64,000 nucleotides of DNA from Puccinia triticina. Lineage: Eukaryota; Basidiomycota; Pucciniomycetes; Pucciniales; Pucciniaceae. Positions 51,450-63,175 of the stretch are shown here, piece by piece (the first letter of the stretch is position 1; the number at the start of each line of letters is the position of its first letter). Made by a program: the position numbers and the translations under genes. The stretch lies in assembly GCF_026914185.1 (NCBI RefSeq), contig NC_070566.1, positions 4,898,001 to 4,962,000 on the forward strand. The letters run 5' to 3'. The notes under the pieces are model-generated. The model saw only the letters and a program-made list of their open reading frames with translations. It was not told the DNA's origin and made no database searches.

Positions 51450-54135
51450 AATGGCGAGCGCGATCGACTCGGATTTGGGCCGAGTGCGGTAAGGGTGTTA
51501 GCGGCTGACAGGGAGAGAGGCGGGAAAGTACTGGATGACTCAGTTGGATTTTTTGGCTGCAGTAAGGGCGATGGCGGGTGTCTGACGGTGGCGGTGGTGT
51601 CTTATGCTCAGTTGCCCAAAGGACGGTCCGAGTGTTTGTGCGCAAGCTACGGCAGGACTGGCTGAGGAGAGCCAGGTTTCGAGGGTCGTTGGAGGCTGGC
51701 AGGGGAGAAGGACGCTGGGGATGGATTGGGGTGCGGAGTTCGCTAGGGTTGTCCCTCTATGTTTTATCATCTTTCCCTCCTCTGAGACTCCGGCTCACCT
51801 CCCCAGGTCTCTCCATCAGTTCGTTTTCAGGGATGGCTGGTTTGTAGAGCCCATTAATTGCTCCCGGCGGCGATCGCAACTGGAGTCCATAGCAGTGGGC
51901 CCTGCTCAAGCAGTGGAGTGATTGCCCTGGACCGTTTCAATTTAGACGTTGATTGAGCTCAGCTGGCTGGCCCGCCAGTTGTGGGGATCGGAAACGGACT
52001 ATATGTACCGGCTTCCTTCGTCGATCGGCCCTGCTGAGGCTCACAATCACGTGGGGACTTCATCGCCTTGGCCTGAGCTCGCGATCCAGAGGAAATCCAG
52101 CGCCGGCCGCCGCCTTGTCGAAGAGGGGCGCCGAGCTATCGAGCGCCGGCCCGCAGGTTCCGTCGCCGAACGACATGGGCATTCCACACAAGCAATCCTC
52201 GAATTGCTCAACAGTGCTAACTTGCATCCTTCCTCAGTAGCATGGCGGCGATTTGTGACTCAGAGGGCACATTTGAAGGATACATCCGCTTTGTTAGCTT
52301 CAAGTGGACCTAAAGGAGAGCTATACAAAAGATGTGCAGCTGACGCTGCAGCATTTTTTTTTTATTTACTTCCCGCTATCTACGCAAATCCCACCACACA
52401 ATCCTTCACAATCAGTTTACAGGGGAGACTAGCGGAGCTCTGCTAGCCCGATTCTTCGATAAGGTGGAATATTCTGGGCCAGAGGGCACTGGATCCACAT
52501 CAGGGGCTACCGTCCGATTGTGCCCTACAGAGACACGACCCCATCACACCTCGTTTGGTGGCCCGGTCTCATAAACTCGTCATTGGGTCTGCCAGATTCG
52601 CACCTGCAACTCCCTCATCACACATCTAGCCAAGAGAGAAGTTGGACTTTCGACTCTCTTCATCGCTGTCTAGCTACATACAAGGCTTTTCTTGACCCTC
52701 CCCCTCCAAATGTTCGTGGTTTCTCTATCTAGAGCAGGCCAGACGGATCGCCGAGTGACCAGTCTTTCTTCCTTTGCGCCCCACACCTCCAGGGTTTCCT
52801 TCAGCAGTCCGATCTCCGAGCGAGCGAAGGACGGCACAGGCGGAAGCTCGAGCTCTCGCCGGATTATCACCTTCACCGAAGAGGATTGCCGGGGAGTCAA
52901 CCAGATCAACGTCCAGGAAGCCAACCTCAATCTAAGACTGTTTGGATGGTCGCAGTCTATGAACCTCTGGATCCGCGCTAGGATGGGCTCGAAGAGGCTC
53001 CTGTTCTGGACTCTCGCTTCCGACAACGAACTGCTCCGTTATATCGTCTGCACCTGGGCTCACGACTCTCAAGAGTTCTTCTTCGCTCTCCGCCGAAATG
53101 ACCGTCCTGCACCCAACACCATCAGGGTCTGAGCGCTCATCGAGTAATCCCAAATTCTAACCTCTATCTAGAAGATAACCACATCTAGGAGAAAACTATT
53201 TTTTTCTGTTTGCAAAGTGATCAAGATGAATACTTTCTTCTTCTTTTTTTGACAAATTTTACACGCTTGTTTTCCGTAACAAAAAATGCTTCCTATCTCC
53301 TATCCAGGGTAGATTTAGGCGAAATGAAAATACAGAACGATTGAATCTCAATCGATTGTTGAGTGCAAATTGAATTCCATTCGCAAGTCCCGAAAGGCTA
53401 TCTTCTAGCTTATAGCTCAACCTAAGACCATCGATTGATCACAAACTCTTGAAGAGAAGTGACGATTTCTGGACTACCACAAAGTTGTATGACTGAGCCA
53501 TATTCTATTATGTCAACGCTTAGAAAAACTGGGCATGCTCTCCATCGAGCTGGTATCAGCGCTAACTGTAGTAGTAGCGGAGCGTAATGCCGCTAGCACT
53601 GCGCACATTCTTTGTCAGTTGATACTAATAGCGGTATTGCCCGAACGCCACCCGTTTGCGCCGGAAACCCCGGCCGCTACGCTGCGTTGCAACTCTTGTA
53701 GCGCAAAATCGCTATTCATTCCACTCTAGCGCAGCTTAACGGCGCTAACACTTGGGAAGGGCGGCTACGCTAGCGGCCCACGGTCCAGCGGTATTAGCCC
53801 GGCGGGCTAGAAGCGCACAGCCTGTACCAGCCTGTCTGGAAGCCCACCTTGGTGAACTGCTACATATGTCGCGCAACAGATTCGCGGGGTCCCGGTCATG
53901 ACTCCATGGACCATGGGGCCGGGAAGGCTCGGAAATTCCTCTGGAAGGGGACAACCTCGCAGTCGCAACGCAAGAAATGCCCAGGCACAAATATATTTCA
54001 AGCGCATTAAAGTGAATCCATTATTAAAATAATCACTTCTAACACTTTTCCATTGATCTGGTCGAAAAAGAGACTCAAAACGGCCATCCAAGAACAAAAT
54101 GATTCGAAATTCTGACACCAAATAGTTTTATAAAA
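51450..54135. other. Intergenic region upstream of the Rua1-type gene
   Basis: 2.7 kb without a supported gene. The one frame worth listing is 52692-53132 (+, 146 aa), entered separately. Positions 53519-53830 are dense in CGCTA/TAGCG and GCTAACAC motifs like 18.7-19.3 kb and look like a small DNA-transposon remnant. Confidence 0.4.
52692..53132 (+). CDS. Doubtful 146-aa open frame
   Basis: An ATG-started frame reading MFVVSLSRAGQTDRRVTSLS and ending NDRPAPNTIRV. No domain or signal peptide is seen. A minus-strand frame of comparable length overlaps it, so coding strand and reality are both uncertain. Confidence 0.2.
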   Translation: MTLPLQMFVVSLSRAGQTDRRVTSLSSFAPHTSRVSFSSPISERAKDGTGGSSSSRRIITFTEEDCRGVNQINVQEANLNLRLFGWSQSMNLWIRARMGSKRLLFWTLASDNELLRYIVCTWAHDSQEFFFALRRNDRPAPNTIRV

Positions 54136-57075
54136 TCAAGAGGAGGAAGGACGCTTTGATTTGGCCAGATTTGCCATGTATTTATAGATATCCTCCTCGG
54201 AATGCAGTTGATGAAAACTTGGTATGTTTTTCTTCGAAGCAATATCTTCACACCAAACTTCAAACAGTGTGAATGCAATATCATAGGCATTGTTCTTTGA
54301 TAAAGCTCCTGATTCACTCAAGAATTTGATTGATATATACTTCTGGGCATCGCTAAACATCTTCTCTAATAGAACAGAATTGATAAGTGGAGATGGAATT
54401 CTAACCCAACCCAAGAGTGGCAATCTAATGGGTTTTATGCCAAACAAAAGATCCAGAAACCAAACAATCAGTTCACCTGGATTTGCTTCCATTTTCTTGC
54501 CTTGAATTGTTTCTGTAATGCTGTGTATAATATAAAGTAAATCAATTACTTGAAATATCCTACGTTCAAGGAAGTCAATTTTGGCATGTTGATTCATTGT
54601 TACATTTTCAATCCATCTCAATCCAATTAAAAACTCCTGAGGACTAGATTTATCTTGACCTTGGAAGACCGGAATAATTTCAATAGGCAATCCATCCAAG
54701 TTTATCCTTTCCTCATTGCATAAATCAAATCTACTTCTGGACAAAAAATCAGAGACAGTTTGCTTCATATTTGTCTTGACTTGAGGTGAAATGACAGGAA
54801 CACCACCCCTACTTTGAAGAGTTGCTTTCATGGCATATACAATCAGGCCTCTATATGGATCATTTTTCCCTTTCAAAGAAACCAGTTCACTTGGATTTGT
54901 GTGTATCCTGTTATTTTTGAACTGGTTCCCATCAGATTGCCTTTTAATTTCACTTATTTCCGCCATTGCATCCCAATAGATTTCAGGGTTATTGCTGAGG
55001 TCTGGTAAACCTGGCTCCCCCTTTGCATTAATACTATACCAGTAAAATAATAAAGAAAGTGACAATTCAGCCTTTTCATGAAATTTGGTTGCTCCCCAGT
55101 TCCAGTTGTTCAGCACCATTGACATCTCTCTCTTGATGCTTCCAAATTGCTTTCCAGCATTTTCTGCTGATTCCCATGTGCCATAGAACAAACCAAAAAG
55201 TGGAAGACCATCTTTATTTTCTTCAAATAAGATACTCCAAAACCATTTCATCAAATTTTCCAAACTGTTTCCTGGCTGATTCCCCAAGATTTTCTTGCCT
55301 ATTCCATATGAACGGGAAATTCCATGGAAAAATACTAAAGCTTCCACAATTTCTGAAAGTTTATGTTTGGTACTGCGTAATCCTCTTCCAAGGTGTTTCT
55401 TATTCCCTCTGATATCTTTCAGTTGGATTATAAATTCACTGTTTCCTTCTAGATGTGGATCATTATTCCTGGTGAGAATGAGATTGATGGGTGGGTCACT
55501 TAATTCAACTTTCTTAAAAGGCTTGCAACGGCTTAACAGTTTGTTTGTTTTCTCCACTTCCTGGTCAAATTTTGACAAAAATTCACTCATAATTGCTGAG
55601 TTATCAGTTTTTCCAAGTGAAGCCTTTGACCAAATAAACAGTTTATCCCATTTGCCATCTAACTTCATAATTTTAAACTTAACATGTTTGTAAATTGGCA
55701 ACTGGGATTCATCAGTAGATTTGATAACCCTGTTGCTCTGATTTTCAACTGTTAGGAGATCTCCAATCAATTCTTCATCATTTTCAATTTTAATTTTTTT
55801 ATCCTTAGATTTGCTTTGCAGGTTGATTTTGCGCTTTCCAGTCTGAGCTTCCCTTAAGTGCTTCATTGAAACTTGATATTCTTTTATCTGCAATGCATCA
55901 ATTGAGCCATCAGCAAGAATCACTAATGGTTCAGATTTAACATCATGCAATTGTTGTTTTCCTGTTACACCCATGCAAAACATCTATGTTAGTGCATGGC
56001 AATATTTCAATTGATTGCAATAGGATATAATTATTCACCTTTAATTTCCTGCTTCACCTGGCCAGTTATGATTCTACTGGATTTGTTTCCTGGATGGAGT
56101 TTAGGTTTTTCAATCTGAAATTCTCTCAGGTGCGTCTTTGAAACTGGGAAATCTTTGATCTTCAAAGCCTCAGTTTTGACATCATTGAACACTGTGAATG
56201 GCTCAGATTTAACATGATCCAATTGTTTATTTACTTTCAAATCTATCCAAAAACCTATTTCAGTTCATGAACTGGGAAGCACAGTGAATTTGGATATAGC
56301 ATAATTCTCAATGACTCACCTTCCTGCTTTACTTGGCCGGGTATGACTTTGCTGAATTTTGTTTCCAAGCTGATTTGGAGTTGATCACTTTGAAATTTCC
56401 TCAAGGACTCATTTGAAAACAAAAAGTCTTTGGTCTGCAAGAGATCATTTTGGTAATCTTCAAATACTGGTCATGCAGATTCAACATGATACAATTGTTA
56501 ATTGAATGTTATGTACCCCCCAAAAAAACCCATCTCATTCAGAATCAATATTATTACAGATACCATGAAATTCAAATTGGGTGCTATAGATTATGATTAT
56601 TCACCTTCCTTCTTCACTGGACTGGGAATGATTGACCTCAGTGTTTTGTTTTCAGTACCAACGCGTGAATTGCACCCAAATTCTTTGAACCTGCCATCAT
56701 GAACTACCCATGGCCGGTGTTCCACAAAGCAGCAACATCAGGGAAATTATCAGTATCACAACACCACTATTATAAATTATACCTACAATGCGGATAGAAA
56801 CCTTTGTGATTCTTATAGTATGTCATATCAAAAGGGATCCCGGGTGCGGCCCCCTCATCTAGACTTGAAAGCTGCAAGTTTTCTTTTGTGAGATATCCAA
56901 TTTCATGGGGGTTGGCATTAGATACCTTATCACCAAGATCACAGGTTTCTGATGGCACAGTTCCAAGATGGTTAATTGGTGTCGGAGGAGTGCTGATTGT
57001 CATACTTGAGAAGGAGATTAGAAAGAAAGCTGTGGCAAGAAAATAAGGATGATAAGTTTTTGACATCTTGATCAT
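54136..57075 (-). CDS. Large secreted protein with tandemly duplicated exons, 5 exons
   Basis: Exons on the minus strand are 57075-56783, 56690-56605, 56466-56320, 56233-56039 and 55961-54136. All are GT-AG and every phase agrees, giving about 848 aa. The N-terminus (MIKMSKTYHPYFLATAFFLI...) is a signal peptide. Met at 57066 is an alternative start. Exons 3, 4 and the start of 5 are duplicates of one module: (V)KSEP..., then L(K/Q)(I/T)K(D/E)(F/Y), then (H/S)LR(E/K)(F/A)Q, and exons 2-4 end P(G)xVK(Q/K)E. The copies lie about 250-270 bp apart, introns included. In the exon 3 copy a stop codon sits in the stretch homologous to the start of the other copies, and splicing starts just beyond it. 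The remaining ~590 residues form one long exon, helical-looking (SLENLMKWFWSILFEENKDG; RRIFQVIDLLYIIHSI), ending SKRPSSS. No family is recognised. Secretion is inferred from the N-terminus. Confidence 0.75.
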
Positions 57076-57105
57076 GCTACTCAAGTTGGTGAGTTGAAAC
57101 TGCAA

Positions 57106-58391
57106 GGCTCAAGCTGAAGTAGAGAAAGATTGGGAACTCGATGATTTTTCCTCTTAGCTGCTTATTAAGTTATTTACTCCTACCAATTGTATCATTACAT
57201 ATTTGTTTCCCTCTCTGAATGGTTCAAACAAGTTCCTGCCTCTGTATCATCCAAAATCAGCATTTTGTAATCCTTGTTGTATGGCTTGCAGCTTGAAAAC
57301 CTTACTTTCAAAAAAAAAAACATGGCCCATTGGTTGTTACACCTTTAGCAATCAGAAAGAGTTTCAACCACGGACCATTCCAAATGGCCCAAATTAAAAA
57401 ATAGGCAGGTTTTAACATGTTTGATATTTTCCTGTAAGCCAATGGGGCTCCACTGCTGTACTTAGAGGTAATATAGTACAGCAGCTCATTACATCTTGTG
57501 GCACAAAGAAAGAGATATATTTTTCAAACCTAAATGATTTCCTCTGGCCAGTACGTGCAGACTGTAAGAGTATCATAATCTTGTGAAGCAGGCCTGAAGG
57601 AGGAGGAAAATTTCACCAGTTGCTTCATGATGATGCCATAGATGGACACAGCGAGTTACATAGAGTCGAGCGCGTTTGCAAGCTGCAGCAGCTCTAAATT
57701 TTCTCAAATCTCAATCATGAACCCCAGCAATGTAATCCTGATTGTGATCAGAAGAGATGGACTGGATTGGATTGCTTGTCCTTGTGAGAGAGCTGATGGT
57801 CTCACTTGTCTTCCCAAATGCACAAGTCTGCCCGAGGAAGCAACACTCTTCTGATTAATTCGGTAATTCCCTTTCTTTGGTTCAGGCCAGTTAAAAGGAA
57901 AGAGGCAGGCTTTTGTTTGTGTGTGTCCGCAATTCTTCCACCTCTTCTTCCCTGGTGGCCTTGCCAAACACATCACATTAGATCTCCACATATCTCATCA
58001 TCACCCCCAGTCTGGCCACTTGACCAACCAAGCCTTATTATAGATTCTAATCAACTTGAAGAGGAGTCAATCTGCGGGCTTTTTTCTTGATCATTCAAGA
58101 ATGAACACCACATCCGTGAGACGCTATAGGTGGACGGATGCGCGAGGAAAAAGAAGAATATGCATACTATTACAGATGAAAGGGGCTTGACGGCCGAGAC
58201 GCCGGCTTTTTTTTATAAAGCGCGATCGAGCAACATTGTGGATCCAATAACAAACACCCAGGAGATTCCTCTCTGCCGTGTCACCATGTTGGATTCCTAT
58301 GATCACACAATTCACATCACCAGAAGGAACGTGTCATCAGAGTCACATGCATAGTCTGGCTCTGTGAGGATGATCGACGTGTCTATTTTGA
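57106..58391. other. Spacer between minus-strand genes
   Basis: This contains the promoter region of the secreted-protein gene (next to 57075) and the 3' flank of CTK3. Several short frames lack domains. Confidence 0.45.
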
Positions 58392-59659
58392 TCAAAAATC
58401 GACGAACTGCTGATCATGAAGTCTGTGTGAAGGAGGTCCGAAGCAGCGCTGATTATCGAATTTGATAGCGGACCAATCGTGATCTTCGAGGCCATCTAGG
58501 CCAGTATCTTCGAGGTTAGCCTGGATGAGCTGGTCGCATTCGAGGGAGACGGTGAGGTCGAGCTCGATGTGGGGCCCAACGGGGCGCTCGATGGCCGAGG
58601 CTGCTGCGACCAAGGAGGTGTGCAGAAGCGTCGCCGAGCGGTGGTAGGTGTACGTCGAGGCCGGATGGGTCCCGTTCGTCAGCTTCGGCGATAGGGTCGC
58701 GATCGAAGGGATCGGCAATACCCAGATTCGCTCCCGCAGTCGTTTGTGCTACTTGCCCAATAATTAGTGCTCTTTTTCATAAAAACCCAATACCTCCGTG
58801 ACTCAACTCGCTCCCTGTCATCATCGATCCGATCCAAGATCTCCTTTTTCGAGAAGTCGAGTAGTTCGTTATCTAGGCCTTTATGCTCTCCATCGTCTTT
58901 ACCCAAACTGCAAAAAAAAGGGCCGGGATCAGTGCTTGAGAGTTAGAGAGGGAAGAGAGGGATTATACATCTGTTTACGATTGTTTAAGATCTTGTCGAT
59001 TTGTTCGAGTTGGTCGATGTTCAGGAATTGTTCGATGAGGGAGATTTGAGATTTCCAGTTCTTGATTACTTGGAGGGTACTCATGAGGTTGAGGAGGCCC
59101 TTTTTATTGAAGCTAGTGGGGACGACGATTTCGACGAGCCTAGCGATATCCTTCTTGATGAGGTAGCCGTAGTTGAACCCGGCGGATGAGGGAGCCAGGT
59201 TCCGCTGCGGCAGGGCGCGGGCAGGGTCGACGGGGATGGAGGAGGAGGGGCTGGGATAGCTGCTGGTGAGACTCAGGTTTTGGTTGAAGGCCGGCGAGGT
59301 GGTGCTGCTTCCTGCAGGCTTCGTCCGCGCCTTGTACTGGTAGTCCTGGTGGCTCGTCAGCAGGGCTGTCGAGGAGGTGAACAGGAGGCCATCGATCAGG
59401 TAGAGGATATTGATCCTTGCGTTCAAGTTCACCTACATTCAGACATCTTCGGTCAGCGTTTTCCAAGCAGTATAGCACAGGGCGAGCTCTGCGGGTTGCG
59501 TACCTTCTCGGCTTCTTCGACCAGACAGTCCCACAGATCCTCGCCATACTTGTCCTTGTGCTTGAGCAGGAATCGGATGGTTGACTGGATCGAGTTCTGA
59601 GAGGAGGTCAGTTTGCGCAGGATCGAGACTAGTTGGAGTCTGACTTGGAATCCGTCCAT
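58392..59659 (-). CDS. CTK3: CTD kinase subunit gamma, Ctk3-like, 4 exons
   Basis: Ctk3 is the regulatory subunit of CTDK-I, which phosphorylates Ser2 of the RNA polymerase II C-terminal domain. Exons on the minus strand are 59659-59504, 59432-58969, 58907-58808 and 58748-58392. All phases agree, giving 358 aa. The start MDGFQVRLQL matches the family's MD.FEVRLQF. The CTK3 CID-like domain is shown by SILRKLTSSQNSIQSTIRF, YGEDLWDCLVEEAEK, LNARINILYLIDGLL, DIARLVEIVVP and LLNLMSTLQVIKNWKS. After a linker comes DDRERHKRLRERIW, the conserved C-terminal motif, which is restored only when intron 3 runs from GTTGAG (donor 58807) to GCAAGTAG (acceptor 58749). A Ser/Pro-rich insertion of about 60 residues interrupts the domain after residue ~80. 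The last ~100 residues, ending HDQQFVDF, are poorly conserved as far as I can judge. Confidence 0.88.
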
Positions 59660-59949
59660 CGCGTCGTGGCTGAGAGCTGTATGCACTGTTGGAAATATGT
59701 TTATGTATGTATTCGGATGCGGTGGAGATGCTTTGCCGATCCCAGTGCTCCGGAATCCGGATATCGGAACCCGGAACTCGGCTGATACAGATGCGGAACC
59801 TGCAGCACCTCTCCAGATTCAGCCTTCATCCGTCGGCGGACTTGCGAGCGGAAGAAGTTTCACGATGGCCCCAAAATAAAATAACTCCGGATCGTCGAGC
59901 TCCACCCAGAAACCGGCCAGACTACATACCCTAGCCATCGCCAGTCACC
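59660..59949. promoter_or_regulatory. Shared divergent promoter of CTK3 and XRN1-like gene
   Basis: Only 290 bp separate the two start codons, which face apart. Both 5' regions must lie here or within the first introns. No specific element can be named with confidence. Confidence 0.5.
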
Positions 59950-62900
59950 ATGGGTATGTCATCTTGTCCCACCTGGATAAACAGATGTCTGAGTCTCACT
60001 TCGTCTGCTGTTCCTTACTCGCCATACAGGGATCCCAAAAGTGCGCGTTTCTCTCAAGTGTTGCATTTTTGCCTCTCAAGCTGATGATTCAACAAAAACA
60101 AATCAGTTTTTTAGATGGATCACCCAGAAATACCCCGTCGTGCTACACGAAGTAGTCCAAGGCGATTGTATACCTGAGATTGGTGAGTTGCAGTCCTCCT
60201 GGTTATCACCTCTGATCACCGAATCGATTTGCGTACTCATCCAGTCCATCTATTCTCACTTCTAGATCATCTCTACTTGGATATGAATGGAATCATCCAC
60301 CATTGTAGCCATCCAAGCACTCCAACGGCCGATTTTGAAATGTGATTCAACCTTTTCTCCGCGTAATTTCTTTCTGTACGCCTTGTTTTTCAACAACTTT
60401 CGCGTCTACAGAATTCACGATTAGCCTTCTTTAATAATAAGAACCCTGCCAAAAAATATTCATGGCGATCAGTGCTTTTTTGCTAAACATTCTTGGGCAT
60501 GTTTGATCAGTACCGAGCCGGAAATCTTTTCGGGCATATTTGCCGCCTTGGAGCATCTATTTACGCTAGCCAAACCACGACGATTGTTTTTCTTGGCCGT
60601 CGATGGGGTTGCACCGCGGGCCAAAATGAACGAGCAGGTGTTTTTTTTTTTTTCTTCGCGATCGGGATGCCGGTTTTTTTAACTGTTCTGACCCAATCGA
60701 TCGCAGCGCTCTAGAAGATTCAAAGCCGCCCAAGCTACCGATGCGATGATGAAAAGAAGATTAGAGTACCACAGACGATCCGACCCAATTAGCTTTGATA
60801 GCAACTGTATCACTCCTGGTTTGTAGCTCATATGATTACATCTCCACTCTTATCGATGTTGATTTCAAGCGTTCCTTGGCTTAGGTACCCCTTTTATGGC
60901 TCGATTACACGAGCAATTGAAATATTTTATCAATAAGAAGGTCTCAGAGGATCCCACATGGCAGACAGTCCAAGTGATCCTCAGCGGCCACGACGTTAGT
61001 TTCCCTCTCTGTTGCTGAAACACCCCCCCCAGCTTCCCAAGGGATTGCTCACTCCTTAACCGTTGGTCACTAGGTACCTGGGGAAGGCGAACACAAAATC
61101 ATGGAATACATCCGACGCGCCAAAACCCTAGATGACTATAATCCGCACATTCGCCATTGTATTTATGGATTGGATGCCGATCTGATCATGCTGGCTCTGC
61201 TCTCACACGAGCCTCACTTTTGTCTCCTACGCGAAGAAAATAGGATGCCTTTCAAGAGAAAACCGAGCGTCAACTTAAAGGACCAATCCTTCCATCTCCT
61301 GCAAATCGCCGCGTTTCGCGACTACCTCAACTGGGAATTTTCAAATTTACACTCGATTCAACACTTCAAATATGATATCACCCGGATCATCGACGACTTC
61401 ATTCTGTTGTGCATCTTTGTTGGAAACGATTTCTTGCCCCATCTTCCTAATCTGCACATCGATGATGGTGCAATCGGACTCTTGCTCGACATCTACAAAA
61501 AGGTGTTACCCCAGGCTGGAGGATATTTGAATGATGCCGGGACTCTTCATACCCATCGATTGCAACTCATTCTAGACGAATTAGTTTCCCACGAGATTCA
61601 ATTTTTCGAGCTCTCACATGATGTCAGACAACGTCGTACCGGGAAACCGGGCTTCGACTTCCCCTTGAATGATACCCAACGCGCTCTAGTTGATCAGGTT
61701 GAAGTATTTGTCAGAACGCAGATGTATTCGCCGAGCAAATCTACTGCACAGTTGATTCTATCAGGCTGTTATGATCGTCTGGACAGATGTTTACTTCGGA
61801 GCTTGGCCGACAAGCTTGATCTATGGATTTCGTTTGACAATCAAGAGGAGACTCATGCGCCCGTAATCAGTCTAGGATTCCTTCCAGACGATCTGCAGCT
61901 CTCGAAGGATCCAGTCATCGATGCCGCCCATAGCATCTTGCGTGATCTCCACGTCGGTGAATCCTCCACCACTCAACCTCAGACTCAGCGTTTTTCCTTG
62001 GACTCTAGTGCCGAAGACATGCTTCAAAGAGTCAAGCGAACTCCGGGACGATGGGGGATGTATGGGCGGGTGTACAAGGAAAATGACGACGAACATTTCC
62101 ATACTACCTTCCGCCAATGGAAAACAACTTACTATCGTGTTAGCCTATAGTATCACCCAGACAAAGCAATTCTGGGTCTCATAACTCCATTTTAACACAG
62201 CGATCTTAACATTTCCTTTTTTTGCTTTATTACAGGACAAAATGACGCTGGACTATGACGATTCTAACCAACTTCATAAGATTACCCATGCGTATGTCGA
62301 GGGCTTACAATGGATTTTGCTCTATTACTACCAAGGCGTTGCGTCCTGGAGCTGGGCATACCCTTACCATTACTCCCCGATGATATCTGGTGAGATTTGG
62401 TTGCATCGTGTTTCACCCCGATTACTGCATTTAAAAATTTATACTGACTTGAACGACCACAGATCTAGACAAAGTGGCTTCATACAAGTTTGCCTTCGAG
62501 CTTGACAATCCGTTCAAGCCGTTCGAACAACTCTTGGGTGTTCTTCCTGGGCTGAGCTCGTCTCATGTTCCTGTTGCATTTCAAGTGTGTCCATTTGACG
62601 TTATCATCCGGGTTGGCTTTCAAAGATCCGCTTAGAGATGTTTTGCTGATATCCAACCAAATTTTCTCTCAATTGAAGGATCTCATGACCAGCCCAACAT
62701 CGCCCATCTTTGATCTATATCCGACTCAATTTGAAACCGATCTCAATGGCAAGAGGAGCGACTGGCAAGCGATAGCCAAGATACCATTTATTGACTCTAG
62801 ACGGCTTTTGGAAGCTATGAAAGGTCAGTAGTCACGCAAGTCAACTCGATGATCAATCAAAAAAGTATACTGCTGCTTATGATGGTGTTATTATGACCCT

Positions 62901-63175
62901 TGAATTTTTGAGCAGCTCATGAGTGGGAACTGACGGATGAAGAAGTCAACCGAAACCGGGTTGGACCCACTTGGCAATTCCGCTACAACCCCCAAACATC
63001 CCCTACCCATTATCCATCACCCCTACCCAACCATTTCCCCCATCTCGACTACTGTCGCGCTCAGATGTCCGTCTATAATCTCCCCATCGTGCCTAAAAAA
63101 CTCCAGGCCGGTATTCTCAACCACTCTGACAATCTTGCCAAGGATATCGAAAGGTTCATGGCGCTTCGTCTTTAG
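59950..63175 (+). CDS. XRN1: XRN1-type 5'-3' exoribonuclease, catalytic region only, 12 exons
   Basis: Xrn1 degrades decapped mRNA in the cytoplasm. Exons are 59950-59953, 60030-60040, 60107-60182, 60266-60341, 60511-60637, 60707-60818, 60885-60994, 61074-62138, 62236-62389, 62463-62584, 62679-62823 and 62916-63175. Every junction is GT-AG and in phase, giving 753 aa. The first two exons are only 4 and 11 bases. The start MGIPKFFRWIT is diagnostic of Xrn1 and not Rat1. All catalytic acids are seen: [14 protein letters not shown] (D36), [18 protein letters not shown] (D87), VPGEGEHK (E176, E178), YGLDADL (D206, D208) and [11 protein letters not shown]. The region continues through [15 protein letters not shown] and [17 protein letters not shown], then ends ERFMALRL at TAG 63173-63175. 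Typical Xrn1 proteins run to ~1,300-1,700 aa with D1-D4 and SH3-like domains; none follows here within the window. It is either a truncated paralogue or an incomplete locus. Confidence 0.88.

Noticed and set aside
51949..52446. 165-aa plus-strand frame upstream of the Rua1-type gene
   Set aside because: No domain, poor protein-like composition, a T run inside, and no intron signals. More likely leader or promoter sequence.
59140..59600. Frames 59140-59547 (-) and 59280-59600 (+)
   Set aside because: They are shadows of CTK3 exons 1 and 2, whose conserved motifs lie in another frame.
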